A stretch of DNA of 64,000 nucleotides from NCBI RefSeq assembly GCF_006517175.1, contig NZ_CP041186.1:4863074-4927073 (forward strand). The letters run 5' to 3'. Position numbers and translations under genes: made by a program. The notes beneath the pieces are model-generated. The model did no database searches. It had not been told where the DNA came from and saw only the letters and a program-made list of their open reading frames with translations. The number at the start of each line of letters is the position of its first letter. The first letter of the stretch is position 1. Origin of the DNA: Persicimonas caeni (GTDB taxonomy: Bacteria > Myxococcota_A > Bradymonadia > Bradymonadales > Bradymonadaceae). This document shows positions 53,035-61,000 of this stretch, piece by piece.

Positions 53035-54139
53035 CTCGCCGTACATCCTGATCGCCGCTGCGCTGGCTCTCGGGTTCGCCTCGTGCGAGCCGAAGGGCGG
53101 CGCCGGCGCCCGTGTCGACGAAGCCTCCGGTTCTGCGCCGGGGGCTTCGTCGTCTTCCGAACCTTCGGCCGAGCCGGCCGTGATGGAGCCACAGGGCTTC
53201 GTCCAAGAGGCCGAGCTGCGCAGCCTGCCCGGCGGTGTGGTCGACGGCGACACCTTCAAGGTGGTCGGCTATGCCGAGAGCCTTCGGCTGCTCAACATCA
53301 ACACCGAAGAGTTGCTGCACAAACGCGCCGACCGCGCCAAGGCCGCCCAGAACTGGAAGGCCTACCTTCGCGAGCAGACAAAGGGAGAAGGCTTCGAGAC
53401 CTTCGGCACCCCGATGGGCCAGGAGGCCAAGGAATGGGCCCGCCAATTCTTCAAGGGCGTCGATCCGAAGGCCGACGAAAAGAAGATCTGGCTCGAGTAC
53501 CAATCGGCCACGCGCACCCACGGCTTCTTCGACCGGCATCTGGTCTACGTGTGGGTCAAAAAGGACGGCGATTGGGTGAACTACAACCTCGAGGCCGTCC
53601 GGCAGGGCATGTCGCCGTACTACACAAAGTACGGCTACAGTGATCGACTCCACGACGAGTTTGTCCGAGCCGAGCGCGAAGCCCGCGAGCATAAGCGCGG
53701 CATCTGGGCTCCGGGGGCGAAGTCGTATCCCGACTACCCCGAGCGCATCGCCTGGTGGAATCGGCGGGCCGACCAGATCGCCAAGTTCCGCGAGCATTTC
53801 GACGACAACCCGCGCTTTGTCGACCTCGCCACCGACACCGCGTTCGCCACGCTGCGCACCCGCTTGGGCCGCCGTGTGGTTGTCTTTGGCGAGCCCACCT
53901 CGTTCAAAGAGCGCGGCGACCCGCAGCGCATCCGCATGAGCTACCGCTACCGGCGCGATTTTCCGATCGTCTCCTTCGAGCCGGTCGACATGACCAAGAG
54001 CGGCGTGAACCCCGACAAAGAGGAATTCATCTACGTCGAGGGCGTGGTCAGTATGTATCGCGGCGATCCGCAGCTTCGGTATGACGAGAAGAGTTGGATG
54101 CGGTCGGGAAAGGAGCCGCCGGTGGGGGAGGACAATTGA
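53024..54139 (+). CDS. Lipoprotein with a staphylococcal-nuclease-like (SNase) domain
   Basis: The 371-residue protein has a signal peptide with lipobox FASC and a Ser/Ala-rich linker. The SNase/TNase-homologous core follows from about residue 70: GGVVDGDTFKVVG, SLRLLNINTEE and, near the end of the fold, REAREHKRGIWAPG. This nuclease fold cuts DNA or RNA with calcium; an insertion of about 50 residues separates the core strands. A C-terminal region of about 140 residues is unassigned. Its ATG lies 11 bases before the end of the OmpA gene, so the pair is coupled, with GAGG ten bases upstream. It may act with the OmpA protein at the surface. Confidence 0.8.
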   Translation: MPNNSPYILIAAALALGFASCEPKGGAGARVDEASGSAPGASSSSEPSAEPAVMEPQGFVQEAELRSLPGGVVDGDTFKVVGYAESLRLLNINTEELLHKRADRAKAAQNWKAYLREQTKGEGFETFGTPMGQEAKEWARQFFKGVDPKADEKKIWLEYQSATRTHGFFDRHLVYVWVKKDGDWVNYNLEAVRQGMSPYYTKYGYSDRLHDEFVRAEREAREHKRGIWAPGAKSYPDYPERIAWWNRRADQIAKFREHFDDNPRFVDLATDTAFATLRTRLGRRVVVFGEPTSFKERGDPQRIRMSYRYRRDFPIVSFEPVDMTKSGVNPDKEEFIYVEGVVSMYRGDPQLRYDEKSWMRSGKEPPVGEDN

Positions 54140-54161
54140 GGCGGTTTAGTTCGCAAAATCA

Positions 54162-54278
54162 GGCGCCTCGGTTCGCGAAAGCTTTCTACATGAGCAATTA
54201 AGGACATAGGGGCTGCGAGCCGAGACACATTCCCGGTATGCAACCCTTATGTCCTTAATTGCTCATGTAGCGGGCGCC
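54162..54278. repeat. Inverted-repeat element left of the ChaN-like gene
   Basis: Arms at 54186-54212 and 54244-54270 are inverted copies matching at 26 of 27 bases (core CTACATGAGCAATTAAGG). GGCGCCTCGGTTC precedes the left arm at 54162-54174, and GGGCGCC follows the right arm. A related element with opposite arm order lies at 55204-55286. Confidence 0.85.
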
Positions 54279-54300
54279 ACCTATCTGCAAGGCCCTCTCT

Positions 54301-55185
54301 ATGAAACCATCTATTTCAATCTTCCTCCTCTTCGCCATGCTCACCGCCTGCGCGACGGGGCCGCAGCCTACGTCAGAGCCTGCGGCTCAGCAGAAGCTCG
54401 CGCCAGGCATCTACGCCACCGACACCGGCGAGGAACTCACCGAGGAGCAGTTGCTCGACCGACTCGCCGAGCATCAGTACGTGGTGGTCGGCGAGCAGCA
54501 TGACGACGCGTGGCACCACGAGATCCAGGCGCGCGTCTTGCGTGGCTTGGCTGAGCGGGTCGACGAGGTGGCGCTTGGCATGGAGATGTTCCAGCGGCCG
54601 TTTCAGGGGCCGCTCGACGCCTATGTCGCCGGGGAGATCGACGAAGAACAGATGCTCGAGCAGACCGAGTGGGCCGAGCGCTGGGGCTTTGGCACTGAGA
54701 TGTATCGCCCGCTGTGGCTCTTCGCGCGTGAGCAGGCCGCGCCCATCATCGCGCTGAACGCGCCGCGCGAGCTCTCGCGCAAGATCGCCGAGGTGGGGCT
54801 CGAGGGGCTGGACGAGGCCGAGCGCTCGGAGATTCCCGAGCTCGATCTCGATAACCAGGCGCATCGCAAATACGTGCGCCGGGCCTTCGAGCAGCACGAC
54901 ATGGAGATGAGCGACGAGCGATTCGAGCGCTTCTACACCGCCCAGGTCGTCTGGGACGAGACGATGGCCAACACCGCCGTCGAGTTCGTGCACAACCGCG
55001 CTGATGTCGACACGATGCTCATCGTCGCCGGCGGCGCCCACGCCCACCGCGGTTTCGGTATCCCACCGCGCATCGAGCGACGCACCGACGCCGACGTCGT
55101 CACCCTCCAACCGGTCACCGACCCTCAATCGGCCACCATGGAGCAACTGGGCGTGGCGGCCGACTTTGTGTGGATCAAGGAATGA
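54301..55185 (+). CDS. ChaN-like haem-binding lipoprotein (DUF399/Cofac_haem_bdg family)
   Basis: The 294-residue protein fits PF04187 (ChaN-like). A lipobox LTAC lies near residue 17. The conserved VVVGEQHDDAWHHEIQARVL contains the residues for iron or haem binding, followed by VALGMEMFQRP and, near the end, LIVAGGAHAHRGFGIPPRIE. In characterised relatives two monomers hold haem, suggesting iron handling or a related role at the envelope. The length fits the family. Its start lies 30 bases after a long inverted repeat, and a second such repeat begins 18 bases after its stop, so the gene sits between two palindromic elements. No close SD is visible upstream. Confidence 0.85.
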   Translation: MKPSISIFLLFAMLTACATGPQPTSEPAAQQKLAPGIYATDTGEELTEEQLLDRLAEHQYVVVGEQHDDAWHHEIQARVLRGLAERVDEVALGMEMFQRPFQGPLDAYVAGEIDEEQMLEQTEWAERWGFGTEMYRPLWLFAREQAAPIIALNAPRELSRKIAEVGLEGLDEAERSEIPELDLDNQAHRKYVRRAFEQHDMEMSDERFERFYTAQVVWDETMANTAVEFVHNRADVDTMLIVAGGAHAHRGFGIPPRIERRTDADVVTLQPVTDPQSATMEQLGVAADFVWIKE

Positions 55186-55203
55186 AGGCGTAGCAAATCG
55201 CAA

Positions 55204-55286
55204 CCCCTATGTCCTTAAATGTCTATGTAGAGGGCGCCTCGGTTCCTGAAGAAGGCAATCTACATGAGCAATTAAGGACATAAGGG
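55204..55286. repeat. Inverted-repeat element right of the ChaN-like gene
   Basis: Arms at 55204-55230 and 55260-55286 are imperfect inverted copies of the same 27-base sequence, arranged in the opposite order to the left element but joined by GGCGCCTCGGTTC (55233-55245). The left arm is the more diverged one (TTAAATGTCTATG against TTAATTGCTCATG). Confidence 0.8.
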
Positions 55287-55413
55287 CTACGCATCGTCAC
55301 GTTTACTTGACTGGGACCGAGCCAGCTACTAGGTTCGCCGCCCGCGTTCGGCTCGCCTCCAATCCCTGCACGGGCGGCCGCACCACTGATCGAGCACACG
55401 AATAGAGGCCCAT

Positions 55414-55668
55414 ATGGCACGCGTAACTGTCGAAGATTGCCTGGAAAAGGTCGAAAACCGCTTCGCGCTGGTGATGATGGCAACCCAGCGCGCCCGCGAA
55501 ATCCGCAAGGGCGCTCCGCGCATCTTCCCGTCGGGCAACAAAGAGCCGGTGCACGCGCTCCGCGAGATCGCCGCTGGTTTCGTCAAGTTCGACGACCGCA
55601 GCAAGCGCAAGCTTTCGCGCGTTCTGTCGCTTCCGGAGCTCGGCGAAGAGGGCGAAGAGACGGTTTGA
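55414..55668 (+). CDS. rpoZ: RNA polymerase omega subunit
   Basis: The 84-residue protein matches the small omega subunit that helps assemble the beta-prime subunit. [33 protein letters not shown] is the characteristic N-terminal block. GAGG lies before the ATG. Length is typical. It converges with the conserved hypothetical gene ending at 55680. Confidence 0.95.
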   Translation: MARVTVEDCLEKVENRFALVMMATQRAREIRKGAPRIFPSGNKEPVHALREIAAGFVKFDDRSKRKLSRVLSLPELGEEGEETV

Positions 55669-55679
55669 CGCCGGCTTTT

Positions 55680-56291
55680 CTAGTCCTTCTTCTTTTTCGT
55701 GCTCTGGGGCACCAGCCCTGCACTCTTCAGATCACTGAGGTCGAGACTCTCGCCGCGTCGTAGCTTTTGAAGCACGGGGCTAGGGTCACGGCCTTTTTGT
55801 GCCTTCTTGGGCCGACCGAGGCATTTGAACGCCTCGACGAAGCCGTCGAATTTGTCGGCGAGCTCCTCGTAGATCTGCTGGAAGAGACCTCCCGGATCCT
55901 TGAACATCATCAGGTCGCTCAGTTGGCCATATGCGATCCGGCCGACATTGCGGTAGTATTGCGAGCTGACGGTGCCGCGCCGGGTAAGGTGGGCGTCGAA
56001 AAAGCCGCAGTTGAACAGGCTGACGTCTCCCAGGCGCCTGTAGGCGACGATGCGTTGTTCGCCCGGGGCGTTCATCGCGTCACCGAGCAAAAACGCCGCC
56101 GGCTTCTGGAAGCCGACTTCCTGGGCTAGCTGGGGGTCGAGGCGTACGAAGTTCTCGAGCAGGTGCACCAGATACGCCTCGGTATTCTCGGTGCTGTCGA
56201 CACCGATGGCGTCGAATGCGGCCTTGAGTTCTTCACGAAAATAGTTGAGAAGATTACTCGTACTCTGAATCGATCCCTGCGATCCCTTCAT
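55680..56291 (-). CDS. Conserved-looking cytoplasmic protein of unknown function
   Basis: The 203-residue protein is mainly helical with no signal peptide. Distinct segments include LLNYFREELKAAFDAIGVD, AYRRLGDVSLFNCGFF and YYRNVGRIAYGQLSDLM. A Lys-rich tail with APQ/STKKKKD ends it. I recognise no family. A very strong AGGAGG precedes the ATG at 56291. It is divergent from the PEGA operon and the shared 51-base gap must hold both promoters. Confidence 0.65.
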   Translation of the reverse strand: MKGSQGSIQSTSNLLNYFREELKAAFDAIGVDSTENTEAYLVHLLENFVRLDPQLAQEVGFQKPAAFLLGDAMNAPGEQRIVAYRRLGDVSLFNCGFFDAHLTRRGTVSSQYYRNVGRIAYGQLSDLMMFKDPGGLFQQIYEELADKFDGFVEAFKCLGRPKKAQKGRDPSPVLQKLRRGESLDLSDLKSAGLVPQSTKKKKD

Positions 56292-56342
56292 TTAAATCCT
56301 CCTGCACGTACTGCGTTGATCGAGCGAAGCCAGTATACCAAA

Positions 56343-58013
56343 GTGCCAGATGCGACGCCAAGATATCGTTGTTTTTCCTTGATATTCGCCGTCTTGGCGG
56401 TCCTCTCCGTGAATTTGGGCGACGTCGAGCACTCGTACGCTCAGGATCCCGAGCCGGGCGCGCAAGGCGCACCAGACGCGAAATCGGAGACCCAGCAAGC
56501 AGCTGCGGCCTCGCGCAAGGAAGTCGTTTTGTGGACCTTCCGGGCACCGGGATTGCCGCAGACGATGCTGCCGAAAATGCACCAGGGCCTCGAGGCATCC
56601 CTCACCGGTGAAACTGGACGCCATCTATTCGGTGAAAAGGCATTCCGGACCTACGTGGCGCAGAAGAGCGCTCCGACGCCCGATTGCTTGAAGGGGCTCG
56701 AAGCCTGCGTGTCGCCCCAGACACTCGCCTTCGATGCATTGGGGCTGACGATGGTCATCCGCGTCGACGTGACTCGGAACGCCGATGGCCTGACGGCGAA
56801 TTACGCGCTGGTCGATCGGCGCGGCGAGGTCGCCCGCGAAGCGAGCGTGCAGGGCAAGACGCCTCGCGAGCTTGCGTTTGCGCTGGCCGGCGAGATCTTC
56901 GACGCCACTGCCAGCATCACGCTTCGCAGCGAGCCCGAAGGCGCGCAGGTCGAGATCGACGGCGAAGCCGTGGGCACCACCCCGCTCAATTATCGCCTCC
57001 CGGTCGGCAAACACACCTACACGATGCGCCTGGCCGACCACCGCGTGGTCGAGGGCTCGTTCGAGCTGGAGAGTTCGGGCGCCAAGGATATCCACGAGAA
57101 GCTCGACGAGCTTCCCGGCGTGCTCTTGGTCCGCGACGCGCCCGACGGCGCCAAGGTCTTCGTCGACGGCGAGGAGCGCGGCCTGGCCAGTGAGCGCCTC
57201 GAGCTCGAACCGGGTACCTATACGGTCGAGATTCGCGCTAAGGGCTTCGACACCCACAGCGAAGAGGTCACGCTCTCTGCCGGTCAGGTAGCCGAAAAGC
57301 GCGTGCGCCTCGAAAAGAGCAACCCTTTGCTCAAGGACATCGAGCCCAACTCCATTGCGGTCAACAGCTATATCGGCCGGCTCTCCTTCGACCAGAGCCT
57401 GCACATGACGACGTTCCGCGATGCACGTGGCGATTCGGCAGGGACGGACTTCGAATTCTTGGGCTTCGCCAAGGAGGACCAACCCTCGGTGCTGGGAGAG
57501 GACCTGCGCCGGCTGACCGCGCCGAGCGGGTTGCGCTTCGACTTCACCTACAGCTGGGAGAATTTCGGGCTCGTCCTGCTCTCGGCTTCATATGCTTCGA
57601 GCAGCCTCGACCAAAAGGCGTTCGTCGACTCGTCCGCCTCCGACAACCCCATCAGCGTGACGGTAACCGACATGAGCCGGTTGCAGCTTCGTCCGCTGCA
57701 GGTGCGCTACCGGCACTTCTACAAAAACTTTGCGCCGTTCGTGGAGTTGGGCACCGGCATCAATATCCAGTGGGTCGAGGTCGACGGCGAGCTCCTCGAG
57801 CAGCCGGTGACGTTGTCGAACTCCGAGGCGTTCTGGACGCTCGGGTTGGGCGGCTCGTACTTCTTTACGCCCAACGTCTTCGGGATGCTTCGCTACAGCG
57901 CGCAGTTCTACTTTGACGACGGCTTGGGCACCGAGAACGTGCTCAGCGTGGGCGCCGGGGTGGCGCTTCCGAACTTGTTTGGTTTCGAGCCCGAACCGCC
58001 GGAGAAATTATGA
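56343..58013 (+). CDS. PEGA-repeat protein with C-terminal beta-barrel-like region
   Basis: The protein (about 556 residues) begins with a signal-like hydrophobic segment (SLIFAVLAVLSVNLGD) ending near SYAQ. The start is uncertain: GTG 56343 is used, TTG 56316 is possible, and neither has a clear ribosome site. Two PEGA-type repeats follow (LRSEPEGAQVEIDGEAVGTT and VRDAPDGAKVFVDGEERGLA), which bind extracellular matrix or protein partners. The last 190 residues have alternating strands with many aromatic residues, like an outer-membrane barrel. The following TPR gene overlaps its stop by four bases (ATGA). Role inferred: surface attachment or export. Confidence 0.75.
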   Translation: MPDATPRYRCFSLIFAVLAVLSVNLGDVEHSYAQDPEPGAQGAPDAKSETQQAAAASRKEVVLWTFRAPGLPQTMLPKMHQGLEASLTGETGRHLFGEKAFRTYVAQKSAPTPDCLKGLEACVSPQTLAFDALGLTMVIRVDVTRNADGLTANYALVDRRGEVAREASVQGKTPRELAFALAGEIFDATASITLRSEPEGAQVEIDGEAVGTTPLNYRLPVGKHTYTMRLADHRVVEGSFELESSGAKDIHEKLDELPGVLLVRDAPDGAKVFVDGEERGLASERLELEPGTYTVEIRAKGFDTHSEEVTLSAGQVAEKRVRLEKSNPLLKDIEPNSIAVNSYIGRLSFDQSLHMTTFRDARGDSAGTDFEFLGFAKEDQPSVLGEDLRRLTAPSGLRFDFTYSWENFGLVLLSASYASSSLDQKAFVDSSASDNPISVTVTDMSRLQLRPLQVRYRHFYKNFAPFVELGTGINIQWVEVDGELLEQPVTLSNSEAFWTLGLGGSYFFTPNVFGMLRYSAQFYFDDGLGTENVLSVGAGVALPNLFGFEPEPPEKL

Positions 58014-59014
58014 GGCGCGCTCTGACCATCACAATCGCGACTCTGCTCCTGGGCGCAGGTCTTCTGCTGGGCCAAGGCGTCGCCCACGCCGCGCCCGAGG
58101 CACCCACCGATGGCTACGACGTGGTCATCAAAGTGGCCAACAGCGCCTACAACGACGGCAAATACAAAGAGGCGGCCAGGGGCTTTATTCAGGCGATCCA
58201 GTCGCGCCCGGAGCGCGCGGTGCCATATCGCAACCTGGCGCGCACCTACTTCTGGCAGTCCCAGTACGCCGAGGCGGTCGCCTACTACGACATGTACCTG
58301 CGGCTGGCGACCGACGCCGACGACCGCAAGCAGGTCCAGTCCGAGCGCAGGCTCGCCTCCTCGCGTGCCGGCGAGCAGGTGTGGACGACGCCCGAGCCGC
58401 AGCGCCAGGCGCTCGGCGCCCTCGAAGAGCAACTCGAGAAGGGCGCTGCCTACGCGCCGGGCGGCGGTGGCGCTTGGGGGCTTTACAACACGCTGCTTCG
58501 CACCGGCTTCGCCCAGCCCGAGTTGGCCAAGCTTCGCCGTCGGCTGGTCAGCAAGCTCCTCGACGAGTTCGAGGGGACGCTCGTGCCCGATGCAAATCAG
58601 CCCACGCCGCGCCTCGATCTGGATGCGTGGCAGCTCCAGCAGGAGCGCTTGGAGGCCGCTCGCCAGCTCACCCACGACGAGGCGCTGCTCGCCATCATCG
58701 AGCGTCGCTCGGCGCTCGTTGGAGTGGGCTTGGCCCTGCTCAATGGTCAGTACGACGAAGTGGTCGCCACGGCCGGCCCCGCGCTCGAAAAGAACCCCGA
58801 CATGCCGTTCGTGCGCTGGCTGCAAATCACCGCGCTCGTCGAAGAAGGCGAGCACGAAAAGGCGCTCGACGCCGTCGAGGCGCTGGCCAAGCAGCTCGCG
58901 CAGACCCGCCCCAACCAACTCGGCTACGCCAAGATTCTGCGTGCGTCTATCTTGCAGCGTATGGGCCGAGGCGACGACGCCGCAGATCTGTACCTGGGTC
59001 TGATCGAGAAATGA
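58010..59014 (+). CDS. Secreted TPR-repeat protein
   Basis: The 334-residue protein has a Sec signal peptide (about 1-27, ending AHA) and TPR-type helices (KVANSAYNDGKYKEAARGFIQ and LARTYFWQSQYAEAVAYYDM). Its ATG overlaps the stop of the PEGA protein gene, so both are co-translated. It probably works with that protein in the periplasm. A short gap of three bases leads to the next gene. Confidence 0.82.
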   Translation: MRRALTITIATLLLGAGLLLGQGVAHAAPEAPTDGYDVVIKVANSAYNDGKYKEAARGFIQAIQSRPERAVPYRNLARTYFWQSQYAEAVAYYDMYLRLATDADDRKQVQSERRLASSRAGEQVWTTPEPQRQALGALEEQLEKGAAYAPGGGGAWGLYNTLLRTGFAQPELAKLRRRLVSKLLDEFEGTLVPDANQPTPRLDLDAWQLQQERLEAARQLTHDEALLAIIERRSALVGVGLALLNGQYDEVVATAGPALEKNPDMPFVRWLQITALVEEGEHEKALDAVEALAKQLAQTRPNQLGYAKILRASILQRMGRGDDAADLYLGLIEK

Positions 59015-59017
59015 GCC

Positions 59018-59551
59018 ATGGCCAGAGCCTCGCACATAAGAGCCTCGCATATGCTGGTCGTCGTCCTTCTGAGCGTCGGCGCGTCGAGCGTGGGCGTGCT
59101 GGCCGGCTGTGATCGCAGCCCCGAAGAAGCTCCCGCGGCGTCTGCCGGCGCAGGGGCGGGCGTCGACGCCGAGAAGCTCGTCGAGACGCTCGAGCGCGAA
59201 GGCGTGGCTGCCGAAGCGCGCCTCGAAGCGATTCACAAAGCCCGCGACGCCAAGGTCGCCAAGGCCATCCCGGCGCTCCAAAAGCTGCTGAAATCGCCCA
59301 ACCCCGAGATCGTCGTCGCCTCGGCAGCCGCGCTCAACGGGCTCGACGCCAGAGAGGCGACCGGAAGCGTGCTCGAGGCGGCGGGGCGCCTGGGGCGCGA
59401 GAATCATTACGAGCAGCTTCGTCAACTTCTGTTCATCATCGGTGATATCGGCGGTCCCGAGGCGCGCACGTATCTCGAGACGGTCGCCGACAGCCACGAC
59501 GTGCCTCCGATTCGCCACACCGCCGGGCAGGTGCTCGAGCGGATGAATTGA
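59018..59551 (+). CDS. HEAT-repeat-like lipoprotein
   Basis: The 177-residue protein has a signal peptide with lipobox LAGC. The mature part has repeated helices such as AIPALQKLLKSPNPEIVVASAAALNGL and QLLFIIGDIGGPEARTYLETVAD, resembling HEAT-like repeats. It is three bases after the preceding stop and 18 bases before the crotonase gene. It is probably a periplasmic protein-binding partner of the PEGA/TPR proteins. Confidence 0.75.
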   Translation: MARASHIRASHMLVVVLLSVGASSVGVLAGCDRSPEEAPAASAGAGAGVDAEKLVETLEREGVAAEARLEAIHKARDAKVAKAIPALQKLLKSPNPEIVVASAAALNGLDAREATGSVLEAAGRLGRENHYEQLRQLLFIIGDIGGPEARTYLETVADSHDVPPIRHTAGQVLERMN

Positions 59552-59569
59552 GCTCAACAAGGGATTGTC

Positions 59570-60334
59570 ATGAGCGTGCATATCGAAGAACGCGATGCCG
59601 CCCTGTGGGCGACGATCGATCGCCCCGACGCGCTCAACGCCGTCGACTACGAAGTGATGGAGGGCTTGGAGTCGGCGCTCGACCGCCTCGAGTCCGAGGC
59701 GCAGTGGCGCGCGTTCGTGCTCACCGGCGCCGGCGAAAAATGCTTCGTGTCGGGCGGCGACCTCAAGAAATTCGCCGATCTGACCACCGCCGAGCAGGCC
59801 GCCGAGATGGCCGGGCGCATGAAGGCGATTCTGGCGCGTCTCGAGGCGCTCGATTGCTGGACCATCGCCTGCATCAACGGCGACGCCTACGGCGGCGGCT
59901 GTGAGACGCTGCTCGCCTTCGATTTCCGCGTCGCCGCCGAAGGTGCGCGCTTTGGGCTGACGCAGGCCAACTTTCACGTGACCCCGGGCTGGGGCGGGCT
60001 GACGCGGCTCGTCGAGGCGATCGGGCGGCGCCAGGCGCTTCGCTGGCTGGGCGAGGCGACGGTGGTCGACGCCGAGCGCGCGTTGCAGGCAGGCCTCATC
60101 GACCGGGTCGTGCCCCGAGCGGCGCTGGAGCAATCGGTGATTTCGCTTGTCGAGCGTCTGGCCGAGCAAGATCGCGAGCTGATCGGCGCGCTCAAGCACG
60201 GCGCCATGCAAGCGCGGGAGATGGGGCGAACCGAGGCGATCGAGGCCGAGCTCGAGCCCTTTTGCGACCTGTGGGCCGGCGACGAGCACGCCCGGCGGGT
60301 CGAGACATTTTTGAGCCGAAACGACGACGAGTGA
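59570..60334 (+). CDS. Enoyl-CoA hydratase/isomerase family protein with altered active site
   Basis: The 254-residue crotonase-fold protein keeps the oxyanion-hole signatures: SGGDLKKFADL and CINGDAYGGGCETLLAFD. The second block normally supplies one catalytic Glu. At the second catalytic position, where PEI is usual, the sequence reads FGLTQANFHVTPGWGG, so Gln stands where Glu is expected. This suggests an isomerase, decarboxylase or another reaction. It lies inside an operon of envelope-type genes and tmk with small gaps, which gives no clue to substrate. Confidence 0.85.
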   Translation: MSVHIEERDAALWATIDRPDALNAVDYEVMEGLESALDRLESEAQWRAFVLTGAGEKCFVSGGDLKKFADLTTAEQAAEMAGRMKAILARLEALDCWTIACINGDAYGGGCETLLAFDFRVAAEGARFGLTQANFHVTPGWGGLTRLVEAIGRRQALRWLGEATVVDAERALQAGLIDRVVPRAALEQSVISLVERLAEQDRELIGALKHGAMQAREMGRTEAIEAELEPFCDLWAGDEHARRVETFLSRNDDE

Positions 60335-60337
60335 CAG

Positions 60338-60997
60338 ATGGCAGATCTTTCGAAGAACGCACCGTTCGTGGTGATTGAAGGCCTCGACGGGGCGGGGACC
60401 ACCACTCAGACCGCGCTGCTCGTCGAGCGGCTTCAGGCAACAGGCCAGGAGGCGATCTCGACGCGCGAGCCGTCCGACGGCCCGGTGGGCGTGCTCATCC
60501 GCCAGATGCTCTCCAAGCGCGTCGTCACGCCCCGAGCCGACGGCTCGGTCGGGCCGGTGGGCCGCGAGGTGCTCGCGCTCTTATTCGCCGCCGACCGCCT
60601 CGATCACGTCGAGGCCGAAATCGAGCCGGCGCTCGCCGCCGGCAAGGCGGTCATCAGCGACCGCTACTACCACTCCAGCTTCGCCTACCAGGGCGACGTC
60701 GACGCCTCCGACCACTTCGACATCGACTGGGTGCGCACGCTCAACGAACGCGCGCGCACCCCGGACGTGACCTTCTTTTTGGAGGCGCCCGTCGACCTGT
60801 GCCTCTCTCGCATGAGCGGGCGCGGCAGCCGCGACATCTACGAGACGCGCGAGAAGCTCGAGCGCCTCGAGCGGCGCTACGCGCAAGTGATGGGAGCGTT
60901 GGAGGAGGAAGGCGAGCGCATCGTGAGGCTCGACGCGAGCCTCGCTATCGACGAATTGTCCGACGCGATCTACGCCATCGTGACGGGCGAGTCGTGA
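60338..60997 (+). CDS. tmk: Thymidylate kinase
   Basis: The 219-residue enzyme phosphorylates dTMP to dTDP, needed for DNA synthesis. It shows VVIEGLDGAGTTTQTALLVE at the P-loop, where Walker A Lys is replaced by Thr. ISDRYYHSSFAYQG is the DRY motif with a substrate-binding Tyr pair, and MSGRGSRDIYE is the LID with Arg residues. All other parts match Tmk and length is normal. It is the last gene of the operon starting with the PEGA protein, three bases after the crotonase gene. The stop is followed by the convergent glycosyltransferase, three bases away. Confidence 0.92.
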   Translation: MADLSKNAPFVVIEGLDGAGTTTQTALLVERLQATGQEAISTREPSDGPVGVLIRQMLSKRVVTPRADGSVGPVGREVLALLFAADRLDHVEAEIEPALAAGKAVISDRYYHSSFAYQGDVDASDHFDIDWVRTLNERARTPDVTFFLEAPVDLCLSRMSGRGSRDIYETREKLERLERRYAQVMGALEEEGERIVRLDASLAIDELSDAIYAIVTGES

Positions 60998-61000
60998 AAC

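Noticed and set aside
51325-53259. Minus-strand open frame opposite the OmpA/TSP3 gene
   Set aside because: Repetitive Val/Phe/Leu sequence arises from complementing the Asp/Gly repeats on the other strand.
57908-60289. Minus-strand open frame of about 790 codons opposite the PEGA operon
   Set aside because: It is antisense to four genes with clear domains and compact spacing.
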